Positions 40,932-49,568 of a DNA stretch of 64,000 nt are shown one piece after another. This DNA is from Salipiger mucosus DSM 16094. GTDB lineage: Bacteria > Pseudomonadota > Alphaproteobacteria > Rhodobacterales > Rhodobacteraceae. Each line of letters begins with the position of its first letter. Position 1 is the stretch's first letter. The notes under the pieces are model-generated. The model made no database searches and was not told the origin of the DNA. It saw nothing but the letters and a program-made list of their open reading frames with translations. Made by a program: the position numbers and the translations under genes. Where the stretch lies: contig NZ_KE557274.1 in the NCBI RefSeq assembly GCF_000442255.1, positions 487,311 to 551,310 on the forward strand, given 5' to 3'.

Positions 40932-42386
40932 TTATTCCTCTGTTTCTTCCACCGGCTTCGGCAGTGGCGTGGCGCGCTTCTCGAAGACGTTTGCGGTCAT
41001 TGACCAGTTGCCGGACTCGGGCTCGAACTCGATGGAATCGATAACCAGGGCAGGGATCTCTTCCAGGATTGGCAGAAACTCGGTCGGCTTGTGTTGCGTC
41101 GTGAAGGAGAAGGATGCGCGCTTGTAGTAACGGTCGAGTTTCACCTGGCGGTTCGCCGTGTGCCGGCTCCATTCGATGGGAAGGCGGAGTTCCTCGAAGT
41201 AGTATAGAAGGTGACGACGGATCTCCTCGAGGGATCTTGTGGTGATCCCTGCACCGTAGTCTGAGACGAACGATCCCGGCCGCACGAAGCGCAGCGTCGA
41301 GGTCATGGCGTTCGCCGAAAAATCGGTCTCGGGATAACCATTCGTCCGGAAATAGTGCTCGGCCCAGGGAACGGTCCCGATGTTCTTTTCCAGGCGCATG
41401 GAGATCGCGGCGTTGCGGCACTGGATTCTGAAGACGTCCCAACCAGGCACGTCGATGGGCGTCTTCAGAATATCATCCACGCAGACGATGATCGTGCCGG
41501 GGCCGGTCTGGTTTCCGAGCCAGGGCGGGTCGGGTGGTGTCTCCTCGACCTGGCGCTCCTCTTCCAGTCGCAGGACAGGGTTTACGCTATCTGAAACGGC
41601 GTCGAGGGCGGACCGGATCTCGTTTTCCCGCGCGATGCGCTCCTGGGTGGCCTCGTACCGGGCCTCTTCCTGCTTCTTGTTGTAGTAGTAGTACCCGCCG
41701 CCAGCGCTCCCGGCGATCACGGCAAGGACGAGTCCGGCAAGGATGATCGTGCCGGTCGGGTTCGTCTGGCGAAGCTTGCATCCCCGACCCGACAGGTTCA
41801 ACTGACGCAGATCGATGGTTTCCGCGTCGTCGACGGGCCAGTTGGCCGGCGCTACGATCCTGTCCCATTCCGACGAATGCATCAGGGACATGAAGCGCTC
41901 GCGCGCATCCTCCTCGTCGTAGTACAGGCGGTCGCAGTCCGTCAGGACCTGGCCATCGCGCGCGGCGGCCAGGTAGTAAGTCTGCCCAAGACGAAACACG
42001 ACAAGCCAGCTGCCCTCGAAGTTGTTGCACAGTCGATCTGCCAGGGCCGGCATGCCGACCTTGTGACCAAGGGCTTTCGAGCCCAAACCGTACTGGACAA
42101 CATCGCCGTTCCGAACGCAGTAGAACTCCGCGGTCATGTCGTAGTTTTCGGATGCGGCGCGGGCCTCCTTCTTTGCGGAGGAAACATCCGACGACGAGTT
42201 CCAAGTCAGGCCGATGGCGTAGGTCTTCTTGCCGATATCCAGGGTGCCGCTTCCCGTGGACCGGGCGACTTCGGTCTCCTCGAAGTCGTCGAAGATACCC
42301 TCGTCATCGGCCGACTCCTCCGGATCCGAGCCGGTATTCCGACCGTCGGTATCAAAGAGCTCGTCGATTTCCTCGTCGGAGTTCAT
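40932..42386 (-). CDS. pilO: PilO-like thin-pilus assembly protein
   Basis: This encodes 484 residues. An acidic N-terminal tail is followed by a cytoplasmic actin-like/PilO2-type domain (KTYAIGLTWNSSSDV...YYLAAARDGQVLTDCDRLYYDEEDARERF). One transmembrane helix lies at about 213-231 (GTIILAGLVLAVIAGSAGG). The periplasmic domain includes WSRHTANRQVKLDRYYKRASFSFTT. This matches PilO of the R64/type IVb systems, which links the ATPase and platform to the secretin. It lies between pilN and pilP with only a few bases on each side. Confidence 0.85.
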   Translation of the reverse strand: MNSDEEIDELFDTDGRNTGSDPEESADDEGIFDDFEETEVARSTGSGTLDIGKKTYAIGLTWNSSSDVSSAKKEARAASENYDMTAEFYCVRNGDVVQYGLGSKALGHKVGMPALADRLCNNFEGSWLVVFRLGQTYYLAAARDGQVLTDCDRLYYDEEDARERFMSLMHSSEWDRIVAPANWPVDDAETIDLRQLNLSGRGCKLRQTNPTGTIILAGLVLAVIAGSAGGGYYYYNKKQEEARYEATQERIARENEIRSALDAVSDSVNPVLRLEEERQVEETPPDPPWLGNQTGPGTIIVCVDDILKTPIDVPGWDVFRIQCRNAAISMRLEKNIGTVPWAEHYFRTNGYPETDFSANAMTSTLRFVRPGSFVSDYGAGITTRSLEEIRRHLLYYFEELRLPIEWSRHTANRQVKLDRYYKRASFSFTTQHKPTEFLPILEEIPALVIDSIEFEPESGNWSMTANVFEKRATPLPKPVEETEE

Positions 42387-42392
42387 AGGCGA

Positions 42393-43955
42393 TCACCTGA
42401 TTTCTTCGATGGCCTTGCCGGTATCCAGGATGACGGGCGTGATCATGATGACCATGACATCGCGCTCGAGGGAGCCGCTGACCCGCCCACCGGTGAGCCA
42501 GTTCTCGGCGCTGCCGACACCCTGCCTGTCGCTGCGCGACGTGGTCTGCTCGAAGCCGCTGAGAACGAGCGTGTTGCCCTGCGGAACCATCACCTGCTGC
42601 GTGAAGCTGCGGTTGTTGATGTTGGGAAGCTGGACCTCGCTGCCGCCGACCGCGAAACGTTCGAAGCCATCTTCGGATCCCACCAGCTCGGAGGTCGAGA
42701 TGTTGTACTGCAACGCGATCTGTCCGTTCGACACCACGCGCGGAAGGACCTGCATGTTGAAACCGGTCTGGACCGAGCTGGTCTCGAAGGTGGTGCTGGT
42801 TTCGTTGGTTTCCTGGTCGGTCTCTTCCGAGATCTCCGACACGTAGCTGCGTTCGTTGCCGACCTGGATCGGAGTTGGCACGTTGTTCAGCGTGGTCGCG
42901 TTGGCAGTCGTGACCACGCTCACGTCGCCTTTTTCCTCGAGCATACGCACGGCACCGGACAGGTTGCCGATGCGCCCGATGGGTTCGAGGATCTGCCATC
43001 CAAGCGAGGACGCGAGATCATTGCTTCCGCCGCTCGACCGGAAATCGAACTCGCCGGACTCCACGTCGGCAAGGGAGAAATCAGTGGCGAGCTCGCCGCT
43101 GTCATCCATGGACACGTTGAAGACCTGGACGCTGACGGCAACCTGCTTGCTCAGACGCTTGTTCTGCTGGGCGATGTAGTCCGCAACCTTGTCATGCACC
43201 GCGTTCGGAGCCGTGATCGACAAGGTGCCCGTTGAACGCGACGCCGTAACCGTTCCGCGCGGCTGGACAATGCCCTGGATGGCCGTGACCAGCTCCTCCC
43301 AGATGTTGATGCTGAAAGTGGAGTTCATGGACTGGCTCGATGACCCCGAAGAGCCCTCGCCACCGCCACCACCGGATCCGCCACCGCCGGAACTCACGCT
43401 CATGTTGCCCGTGCTGCTCGAGGGGAGAAGGCGAACCGCATAGGTCCGGGTCCGGTGGAGAAAGAAATCGATCTCGTCGCCATCGTAGCGCCAGTTGATC
43501 CCGAAATGGTTGCCGACCCGGCCCAGGAACTTGCTCAGCTTCCCTTCGTAGTCCACCGACATTTCTCTCGGGTAGCCAGAACCGCTGTTGCTGACGATGG
43601 ATTCCTCGACACTGACCGGGATACCTGTCGTTTCGTCGAGGAGTGCCGCGATCCCCATGATATCCAGGTCCTGGAACGACACGAGGGTCACGCCCTCGCG
43701 CTCCACGGCGCGGGGCAGGGGTTTGCCATTGCGCAGTTCGCGTGCCTGGCTGCCGAGCCAGATCTTGTCGGAGACTTGCACGTTGGCCGTGTTGCCCTGT
43801 GGCAGGGGCTGCGCAGAAGATACCATCAGGCGCTCGGTTTCCTGCCGGGCATTGTCAGTCACCTTGTCCGCCTCCTGAACGGCCGGCGTCGAACAGGCTG
43901 CGACCGCAAGGAATGTGAGGGCGGAAATGGATTTCAGGATCTGTGCCTTGGTCAT
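42393..43955 (-). CDS. pilN: PilN-like outer-membrane secretin lipoprotein
   Basis: This encodes 520 residues from ATG 43953-43955. A lipoprotein signal with lipobox LAVAACS puts the mature Cys at about residue 20. An N-domain (LVSFQDLDIMGIAALLDETTGIPVSV) and a Gly/Ser-rich linker (about 195-225) come next. The secretin domain includes VVTTANATTLNNVPTPIQVG, GFNMQVLPRVVSNGQIALQYNIS and the closing VPQGNTLVLSGFEQTTSRSDRQGVG. It forms the pilus exit pore. The longer upstream frame only shadows the previous gene. Confidence 0.92.
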   Translation of the reverse strand: MTKAQILKSISALTFLAVAACSTPAVQEADKVTDNARQETERLMVSSAQPLPQGNTANVQVSDKIWLGSQARELRNGKPLPRAVEREGVTLVSFQDLDIMGIAALLDETTGIPVSVEESIVSNSGSGYPREMSVDYEGKLSKFLGRVGNHFGINWRYDGDEIDFFLHRTRTYAVRLLPSSSTGNMSVSSGGGGSGGGGGEGSSGSSSQSMNSTFSINIWEELVTAIQGIVQPRGTVTASRSTGTLSITAPNAVHDKVADYIAQQNKRLSKQVAVSVQVFNVSMDDSGELATDFSLADVESGEFDFRSSGGSNDLASSLGWQILEPIGRIGNLSGAVRMLEEKGDVSVVTTANATTLNNVPTPIQVGNERSYVSEISEETDQETNETSTTFETSSVQTGFNMQVLPRVVSNGQIALQYNISTSELVGSEDGFERFAVGGSEVQLPNINNRSFTQQVMVPQGNTLVLSGFEQTTSRSDRQGVGSAENWLTGGRVSGSLERDVMVIMITPVILDTGKAIEEIR

Positions 43956-43966
43956 GAGATTTCCTT

Positions 43967-44782
43967 TCAGCCGCCCTCGACGGGGTTCGAGACGACGAGA
44001 ACGTTGTTGCCTTTGAAAAGATCGCCCTGGATGGCCGGGGTGATGCTGTCGAAGGCGTTGAAGAGCGCGTTGACGGCGCTGATGAAGTTGCCTTCGAATT
44101 CCGCGGAGGCCTCGATTGGATAGCTGTATTCGCTGTTCCAGTGGATGGTCCAACCGGCGCGATCACCCCAGTCCTTCAAGGTTTCCTCGAGCGAGGACCC
44201 GGCAAAGACGGGCCAGACCTCGTCGTCGGTTGCGATGTTCGTTTCATCCACGCCAACCAGGATCGCGTCCTCGCCGAGATGTTTTGGGCGGAGTTTGGGA
44301 CGCAGGGAGTGATCGAGAACGGCAAGTCCGGGTGTTCCAGGGTCGGCCTTCGATGCGTCTTCTTGGCCGCCGAGCTTCAGGCCCGGGGTTCCCTGGAGAT
44401 CATCCGGGTAGCTGTCCTTGCGTGGCCCGATTTTCGGCCGGCTGTACTCCGAGATCCGCAGGCCGCTGGAAAGCTCCCGGCGCGCCTGCGGGTTCGTGGT
44501 GATCCGGACGCGATCCGTTTCCGTGATGTCGGCGAACAGGCCGACCTCGGAGAGGGTGTCCTCGAGGACCACGTCCCAGGCATCGCCGCCCTTCCAGGAC
44601 ACGCGCTGATCGACGTCGACCCCGGGGCCGAACGTCACCTCGTACTTGTCAGGAAGGATCTGGTCGACGGCGAAGGTCAGCGGAATGCTGTCACCGAACC
44701 CGGTCACCGGCTCTTCGGCATGGACGGGCGCCGCGCCCGCGGCGGCTGCGAGAAACAGCAGGAATGAGGGTCGAAAATTCAT
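43967..44782 (-). CDS. PilL/TcpQ-domain pilus protein
   Basis: This encodes 271 residues. A signal peptide (MNFRPSFLLFLAAAAGAAPVHA) precedes a variable middle. The C-terminal TcpQ-like domain (about 185-271) has FAGSSLEETLKDWGDRAGWTIHWNSEYSYPIEA, FEGNFISAVNALFNAF and GNNVLVVSNP. In R64 the PilL lipoprotein has the same domain and helps secretin assembly; here no lipobox is seen. It is directly upstream of pilN. The start has only a weak ribosome site and follows the previous stop closely. Confidence 0.75.
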   Translation of the reverse strand: MNFRPSFLLFLAAAAGAAPVHAEEPVTGFGDSIPLTFAVDQILPDKYEVTFGPGVDVDQRVSWKGGDAWDVVLEDTLSEVGLFADITETDRVRITTNPQARRELSSGLRISEYSRPKIGPRKDSYPDDLQGTPGLKLGGQEDASKADPGTPGLAVLDHSLRPKLRPKHLGEDAILVGVDETNIATDDEVWPVFAGSSLEETLKDWGDRAGWTIHWNSEYSYPIEASAEFEGNFISAVNALFNAFDSITPAIQGDLFKGNNVLVVSNPVEGG

Positions 44783-44785
44783 GGA

Positions 44786-45181
44786 TCAACTCGCGCGTTT
44801 TGCAGATACATTGCCCGGATCGCTTAAGTGATCCTTTATTTCATAGCCGGGCGCGGCCATGGCCAGCCATCGCGGAAAACTTCCCCGGCTGAACCATTGG
44901 TGGACGGCCTGGCGCTTGTACCCGAAGACCTTGGCGGTCGCCTCGTAGGTATCGAGGCCGTTGCGGATCTGCCAATCCTTCACGGTGGTCACGGTCAGCA
45001 CGAGGGGCTCACAGCCGCACGAAATCGCCCGCGTGGCATGATCCACCCAGAGCGGTGTCCTCCCCTTACCCCGCCAGTTCCGCAGGGTCTGTGCCGAGGT
45101 GCCGAGTTTGTCAGCTGTCTTGGTGTCGAAGCGGAGGCCTTCTTGTCGTCTCCATCTTTCGAAGTCGCAGTATTCCATCAT
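44786..45181 (-). CDS. Small DNA-binding-like protein heading the pil operon
   Basis: This encodes 131 residues. Two helix-turn-helix-like segments are visible: TADKLGTSAQTLRNWRGKGRTPLWVDHATRAI (about 22-55) and ATAKVFGYKRQAVHQWFSRGSFPRWLAMAA (about 81-110). The second looks like a YdaS/Cro-type HTH. GGAG lies 3-6 nt before tandem ATG codons. Being first in the pil operon, 3 bp before pilL, it may autoregulate pilus expression. No match to a named regulator is recognised. Confidence 0.65.
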   Translation of the reverse strand: MMEYCDFERWRRQEGLRFDTKTADKLGTSAQTLRNWRGKGRTPLWVDHATRAISCGCEPLVLTVTTVKDWQIRNGLDTYEATAKVFGYKRQAVHQWFSRGSFPRWLAMAAPGYEIKDHLSDPGNVSAKRAS

Positions 45182-45272
45182 ATTCTCCGATGCTCCGAAG
45201 AATATAAGTGCGGACGCTTACGGCCCGGTAAACAAATTTGGCGCTATGGAGAGCGTTCAGAAGTTCAGAAAT

Positions 45273-45431
45273 TCAGACGTTGTCGAAGCTATTGTCCTTC
45301 AGCAAGCCGGACAGAGCTCCGCCCGTCCGCTGCGAGAGGGCGGCCGAGTAGTTCTTCCAAATTTCGGCACCGGAAAGCATCTCCTCCTTGGAGTAGGCTT
45401 TCACGCCGCTGGATGTCTCGTCTCTGGCCAT
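45273..45431 (-). CDS. Possible small protein (52 residues)
   Basis: A short minus-strand frame from ATG 45429-45431 to TGA 45273-45275 reads MARDETSSGVKAYSKEEM...SGLLKDNSFDNV. It contains an amphipathic KEEMLSGAEIWKNYSAAL stretch and has GC-rich third positions like its neighbours. No ribosome site is obvious. It lies in the leader region of the pil operon between 45182 and 45544, which otherwise holds AT-rich control sequence. It could be a small regulator, or a non-coding frame. Confidence 0.4.
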   Translation of the reverse strand: MARDETSSGVKAYSKEEMLSGAEIWKNYSAALSQRTGGALSGLLKDNSFDNV

Positions 45432-45479
45432 CTTGGTTACCGATCCGGTTTGTCTGCTTTCCTGTAAATTTTATATCGA

Positions 45480-45539
45480 TCCTGAAAGTAAAAACCCTGA
45501 TTTTGGTTAATCGGGAATATTTTTTCAGAAATCCTGAAA
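45480..45539 (-). promoter_or_regulatory. AT-rich control region with two TTTCAGGAT words
   Basis: Two copies of TTTCAGGAT in the same orientation (minus strand; TCCTGAAA at 45480-45487 and 45532-45539) are 52 bp apart, five helical turns. They lie in the only strongly AT-rich interval of this part, upstream of the pil operon. A TATAAAATT follows the left copy on the minus strand and could serve as a -10 region. No -35 hexamer of good quality was found. Confidence 0.4.
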
Positions 45540-45544
45540 TTTCC

Positions 45545-46501
45545 TCATCCGGCCGGACGTCCCCAGCGCTCATCCTGGTAGGCGGAAAGCATCATCGACC
45601 ATCGATCCCGGGCGTGTCGGCCCCGGTCGGTGTCGTGAGTCAGTTCGGCCCGGCTTTCGATTCCGCACCAGATTTTCAGAACGTGTTCCGCGTAGGATTT
45701 CGCATCGACACCCCGCAGGTGCCCAAGGTCGGCCCGGCAGATCGGGTCCTGTACGAAACGCTCCTCGCGGCGCGCCAGCCAGTGCCCGAAGCGTTCGTCG
45801 TTGCACAGGATGTGCGACTGTGCCGTGGGCGACAGGTCATCGAAACTCCGGCGCTTCTTGCGGGCGGAAGGGGCGTCCGGCTGATCTTCATCGTTGAGGG
45901 GCCAGACCACCAGGGACAGGATCTCGCCGTTCTTCTTGCCGTGCGCCATGCCGTCACAGGGGTGGACAGGGCCTGCACCGTCGGGCCCCTCATCGAGCCG
46001 CAGGGTGACCTTCATGCCCTCGGCACAGTCCTCGGCCCACCAGATCAGGAGGCTTTCACCGGCATAGACTTCTTCGCCCGGCGTCTGCGAGAGATGTTCC
46101 GGATGACACACAAAGATGCGGAGGCGTTGCCCCTCGGTCTTGGTGCCGCGCGCGGCACGCAATCCCTTGAAGGGGTGGGACTCGTCCTGATCCGCATCAA
46201 GTAGTTCGAGGGTGAAGGACATGCCGGACGACGAGGTGTGCCCCCACCGGAGCAGTTTGACGTGACCGACATAGCACGGTGGCATGCCCTTGAAGGCTTC
46301 GACCTGTTGCGCGCCATTGATCATCGGTTGTTCACCGATGCCATCGTGATTTTCACTTTCCCGGCTCTCGGGGGCCTCGTCGATCACGTCCTCCGGCGCG
46401 GGGACGGAGGGCGGCGTCCGGCGGACGCGGGCAAGAGATCTCTTGAGACGCGGGGTGCGTGCTGCAAGTGCCATGGTAGGAAACCTGTACGTTTCCTCCA
46501 C
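45545..46501 (-). CDS. Unknown protein upstream of the pil operon
   Basis: The frame holds 318 residues from a GTG, or 309 from ATG 46472-46474 (MALAARTPRLKRSL). The start is uncertain because GGAGGAA lies inside the longer form. The N-terminus is basic. A middle part with GHVKLLRWGHTSSSGMSFTLELLD and RLRIFVCHPEHLS could be an OB-like or beta-rich binding domain. The C-terminus has an acidic-basic segment and RSMMLSAYQ-type helices. No catalytic motif is seen. It follows ruvB by 31 bp on the same strand, so a role in DNA metabolism is possible. Confidence 0.65.
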   Translation of the reverse strand: MEETYRFPTMALAARTPRLKRSLARVRRTPPSVPAPEDVIDEAPESRESENHDGIGEQPMINGAQQVEAFKGMPPCYVGHVKLLRWGHTSSSGMSFTLELLDADQDESHPFKGLRAARGTKTEGQRLRIFVCHPEHLSQTPGEEVYAGESLLIWWAEDCAEGMKVTLRLDEGPDGAGPVHPCDGMAHGKKNGEILSLVVWPLNDEDQPDAPSARKKRRSFDDLSPTAQSHILCNDERFGHWLARREERFVQDPICRADLGHLRGVDAKSYAEHVLKIWCGIESRAELTHDTDRGRHARDRWSMMLSAYQDERWGRPAG

Positions 46502-46532
46502 ATTAGATCAGTGTTGGCAAAGACTCAAGGAT

Positions 46533-47489
46533 CTATTCTTGCGCGTCGACAAGAACGCGTCCCCGGTTCGTTTTCGCGATCAATCCATTCCGGATCAGGA
46601 AGGGCTCGATGGATGTCTCCAGGGTATCCCGACTCTCGGAGAGGGCGATGGACATCGTTTCGATCCCCACCGGTCCGCCGCCAAACATGTCCCGAAGGGC
46701 ATCCAGATAGCGCGTGTCATGTTCATCCAGGCCATCCGGACCAATTCCGAGGCGGTCGAGACAGGCGATGACGAAATCCATGTCGTATTCGACGCCGGCA
46801 TCTTCTCGGAAATCCCGCAGTCGTTTCAGGATCCGGATGGCAATCCGCGGCGTACCGCGTGACCGACGGGCGATTTCTCGGCACTCCTCGTCCCCCGGGA
46901 ACTCCCCCATCTTCCGCGCGGCATTTTTCAGGATCTCCGTCAGCGCCTCGTCATCGTAGTATTCCAATCGTACCGGGATGCCAAACCTGTCCAGGAGTGG
47001 CTGCGAGAGGGATCCCTTGCGGGTTGTGGCGCCAACGAGGGTGAATGGCTGGATCGGGACCTCGATGGGCTCGGGCTGCTGGTAGCCTTCCCCGACGAGG
47101 ATCGTGATCTTGCTGTCCTCCATTGCGGAGTAGAGAACCTCTTCGACGAAAAGCGGCAGGCGGTGGATCTCGTCGACGAAGAGCACGTCGCCACGCTCCA
47201 GGGCGACGAGAAGGGTGGCAATTTCACCGGGCTTCTTGATGGCAGGAGCTGAGACGGATTTGAAACCGGTTCCCATTTCATTCGCGATGATCTGGGACAA
47301 CGTCGTCTTTCCCAACCCGGGTGGACCGTGGAACAGCACGTGGTCGAGCGGATCACCGCGCCGCCGGGCACTGCGGACATAGACGGACAGGTTTTCGAGC
47401 GCATCCGATTGCCCGGTGAAATCTGTAAGCCCGGTCGGTCGGAGGTCGTTCCCCGCGGCCGCCGAATGGTCTCGTACAATATCGTTCAT
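46533..47489 (-). CDS. ruvB: RuvB-like Holliday-junction branch-migration ATPase
   Basis: This encodes 318 residues with the full RuvB pattern: LTDFTGQSDALENLSVYV, HGPPGLGKTTLSQIIANEMG (Walker A), FVDEIHRL (Walker B), TLVGATTRKGSLSQPLLDRFGIPVRLEYY, and the C-terminal wHTH with LDALRDMFGGGPVGIETMSIAL and RNGLIAKTNRGR. Chromosomal ruvB sits with ruvA and ruvC; neither is in the window, so this is an orphan, element-borne copy. It may use the host RuvA or act with the element's own recombination proteins. Confidence 0.93.
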   Translation of the reverse strand: MNDIVRDHSAAAGNDLRPTGLTDFTGQSDALENLSVYVRSARRRGDPLDHVLFHGPPGLGKTTLSQIIANEMGTGFKSVSAPAIKKPGEIATLLVALERGDVLFVDEIHRLPLFVEEVLYSAMEDSKITILVGEGYQQPEPIEVPIQPFTLVGATTRKGSLSQPLLDRFGIPVRLEYYDDEALTEILKNAARKMGEFPGDEECREIARRSRGTPRIAIRILKRLRDFREDAGVEYDMDFVIACLDRLGIGPDGLDEHDTRYLDALRDMFGGGPVGIETMSIALSESRDTLETSIEPFLIRNGLIAKTNRGRVLVDAQE

Positions 47490-47595
47490 GAACTGCCCGC
47501 CCGGGTTCTATCCGAGCTTATCCTTTCGCGTAAATCCTAACTGAATACTTTCGCATTACAAGTGACAAGTGCAGTTACAAAAAAGGAAAGCTTGG

Positions 47596-47874
47596 ATGAA
47601 CAAGGTGGAGATTGAGGCCAAGGTCGCAGAGGAGCTCGGAATGACACGGAAGGATGTGTCCCGGGTCATGTCGGCGGTCACCGAGACCATCGGGGATGCT
47701 ATCGGCAAGGGGCAGGACGTCCGGATCTCCAAGTTCGGCTCCTTCCGGGTCACCACCCGGAAAGCCTGCAAGAGCAAGGACCCGACAACCGGAGAGATCC
47801 GGATGATCCCGGAATCCAAGAGGATCATGTTCCGGCCCGGAAAGGACCTCAAGTCGAAGGTGCGCGACGACTAG
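47596..47874 (+). CDS. HU/IHF-family DNA-bending protein
   Basis: This encodes 92 residues from ATG 47596 with AAGGAAAG upstream. Family features are MNKVEIEAKVAEELGMTRKDVSRVMSAVTETIGDAI, KFGSFRVTTRKA and the DNA-inserting arm region RMIPESKRIMFRPGKDLK. The proline-bearing tip region TTGEIRMIPESK differs from standard RNP (R-N-P) tips of HU. It cannot be assigned as HU or IHF subunit. It is divergent from ruvB. Two perfect inverted repeats lie just downstream. Confidence 0.88.
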   Translation: MNKVEIEAKVAEELGMTRKDVSRVMSAVTETIGDAIGKGQDVRISKFGSFRVTTRKACKSKDPTTGEIRMIPESKRIMFRPGKDLKSKVRDD

Positions 47875-47911
47875 ACCACCATCCGGAGTGCCGTGGTAGA
47901 ACCGCACTCTG

Positions 47912-47940
47912 ACAGTATGCTCAAAAAATGAGCATACTGT
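47912..47940. repeat. Perfect 12-bp inverted repeat after the HU/IHF gene
   Basis: ACAGTATGCTCA and TGAGCATACTGT flank five A. The stem is AT-rich and not followed by a T-tract, so it is unlikely to be a terminator. It resembles an operator for a dimeric protein. It lies 38 bp after the HU/IHF stop in the 273-bp gap before the next start. Confidence 0.6.
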
Positions 47941-47980
47941 ACTTTGCCCTTCAAGGCCTGATGTCCGCGAAGGTCATCCA

Positions 47981-48013
47981 CAGGTTTGTCCCCGTGAACT
48001 GGGGACAAACCTG
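47981..48013. repeat. Perfect 13-bp inverted repeat near a DnaA-box-like site
   Basis: CAGGTTTGTCCCC and GGGGACAAACCTG flank a 7-nt spacer. TCATCCACA, one mismatch from a consensus DnaA box, overlaps the left edge. An 11-bp direct repeat, GAAGCACGCTT, follows at 48054-48064 and 48066-48076. With the other palindrome, the interval 47875-48147 is rich in dyads and could be a replication, partition or regulatory site. No known origin is recognised. Confidence 0.55.
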
Positions 48014-48147
48014 AACCCGGTATCCGAACCCGTTGCGGTACTTCGACCGATGAGAAGCACGCTTCGAAGCACGCTTACACGGCGTCCTGCTTGTGGTGGA
48101 CCGCTCTCGAAGGTAGCGTCCGCCATCAGACTTCGGATGCGGGCGCC

Positions 48148-48543
48148 ATGGATACCAGAGAAATCGCCGACGCCATGTGTGCGCTGCTCGACCGAACGAG
48201 CCGAGAAAAAATGCTTGGAATCAGCGAGTTCGTCTACGGCGAGGACATGAAGGTCTATACGCGCGTTCAGAACCGCTTCCTGCCGCTGATCGATGGCAAA
48301 CGCTATGTTCTGACCATCGCCGCAATCGACGTGTACGACGAGGCGCAGATGGGGAAAGGCCGCATGACCGAGCTGCTCGCTCATCTCGAAGCGAATTGCC
48401 GCGGCCGTGTCGACGGGATCGTCGTGGAATGCGTCAACAACCCCAGGTTGGCGGCCTACCTGCGCCGCCGCGGGTTCGAGGACACCGATCTTGGTGCCTT
48501 CGAGCGAGAGCTCAGCCCGACGCTCTTCAAGGCGCTGGGCTGA
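48148..48543 (+). CDS. GNAT-like acetyltransferase, small
   Basis: This encodes 131 residues from ATG 48148. The central part DVYDEAQMGKGRMTELLAHLEANCRGRVDGIVVECVNNPRLAAYLRRRGFEDTD looks like the acetyl-CoA-binding half of a GNAT fold, with GKGRM as the pyrophosphate loop. The ribosome site is weak, and an in-frame TTG at 48091 is an alternative start. Proteins of this kind occur on phages and plasmids next to DNA-processing genes, with unknown targets. It converges with phoH. Confidence 0.65.
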   Translation: MDTREIADAMCALLDRTSREKMLGISEFVYGEDMKVYTRVQNRFLPLIDGKRYVLTIAAIDVYDEAQMGKGRMTELLAHLEANCRGRVDGIVVECVNNPRLAAYLRRRGFEDTDLGAFERELSPTLFKALG

Positions 48544-48552
48544 GCTCGCCCC

Positions 48553-49251
48553 TCAGATCAGGTGAGCTGTCTTGGACAGGATCGGGTGACGGACAATGTC
48601 TTCCGGGCCCATGCGATGGGTGGCGATGCCCTCCACGTCACCGATCCTGCGCACCATCTCCATCAGGCCCGACTTCTGACCGATGTCGCTCTGATCGGGA
48701 TCACCGACAAAGACGATCTTCGAGCCGTGCCCGAGCCTGGTGTAGATCATCTTGAGTTGCCCATAGGTGCAGTTCTGGGCCTCGTCCACGACAATCATCG
48801 CGTCTGATAGCGTGCTCCCCCGCATGTGAGCGATGGGCCTGAGGAGAATCTGACGCGTGTTCTGCATCCGGTCGACCGTCTTTTTTCCGGCGAAGTCGAC
48901 CGCGCAATCGAGCATGGGCATCATGAAGGGTGCGATCTTGTCGTTCCCGTCCCCTGGCAGAGATCCGAGCTTTTCCCCGGATTCCACGGCCGGCCGCACG
49001 AAGATCACCTTTTCGAAGAAGCCGCGCTGAACACCTTCGACCCCCATGGCGACCGGAACGAATGTCTTGCCAGTCCCGAAGGTGCCCAGCCCGAAGCAGA
49101 CGTCATGCATCCCGATGGCACGGCGGAGGGCTTTCTGGCCGTCGCTGCGCGGCGTGAAACCCTGAATCTTCGGGGAAGGGAAGGTGTCCTGCTCCTCCTC
49201 GAACATCACGGTCACATTGTCAGGGGTGGTCTTCTTCACTGGTTTGCCCAT
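48553..49251 (-). CDS. phoH: PhoH-like ATPase, phage/plasmid type
   Basis: This encodes 232 residues from ATG 49249-49251 with GGAG 7 nt upstream. The TTG further 5' would cover that site. The P-loop VCFGLGTFGTGKTFVPVAMGVEGV, VIFVRPAVESGEKLGSLPGD, Walker B AMIVVDEAQNCTYGQLKMIYTRLG and FVGDPDQSDIG define the PhoH domain. It has no PIN or KH extra domain, as is typical for phage-borne versions, which are proposed RNA-unwinding ATPases. A strong intrinsic terminator sits immediately before the ribosome site, so expression may be attenuated. Confidence 0.92.
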   Translation of the reverse strand: MGKPVKKTTPDNVTVMFEEEQDTFPSPKIQGFTPRSDGQKALRRAIGMHDVCFGLGTFGTGKTFVPVAMGVEGVQRGFFEKVIFVRPAVESGEKLGSLPGDGNDKIAPFMMPMLDCAVDFAGKKTVDRMQNTRQILLRPIAHMRGSTLSDAMIVVDEAQNCTYGQLKMIYTRLGHGSKIVFVGDPDQSDIGQKSGLMEMVRRIGDVEGIATHRMGPEDIVRHPILSKTAHLI

Positions 49252-49261
49252 CGGGATCTCC

Positions 49262-49300
49262 AAAAAAAAAGCCGCGAAACGGGGAAGACCCGTCCGCGGC
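49262..49300 (-). terminator. Terminator-like hairpin directly before phoH
   Basis: On the minus strand GCCGCG...CGCGGC with an inner ACGGG/CCCGT stem is followed by nine T (plus-strand A at 49262-49270). The phoH ribosome site GGAG begins right after the T-tract, 11 nt before the ATG. No minus-strand gene lies within 1.3 kb upstream to need a terminator, so it may be an attenuator in the phoH leader. The interval 49301-49568 shows no gene. Confidence 0.75.
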
Positions 49301-49568
49301 GTAGGTTGAATGTCGCTTCTGCGACCAAGGCAGCATCACAATCGAAAAAAGCACTCATTCCATCGTCTCTTCGATACTTCTGCAGGTACCGCTGAGGACG
49401 AAAGCGACAAAGAAAAGATGCCGACCGGTCACAACCTCTGATGTAGGAAAGAGGTTTTCGGGAAGATGAAGTTTTGGGCAGTGGTCGCGGATGCGCGAGC
49501 TTCCCCTCTTGGGTTTTTCTTGAGGTGGCCGGTTTACACAAGGCTGACAGGGCGCTAGAATTGTTGAC

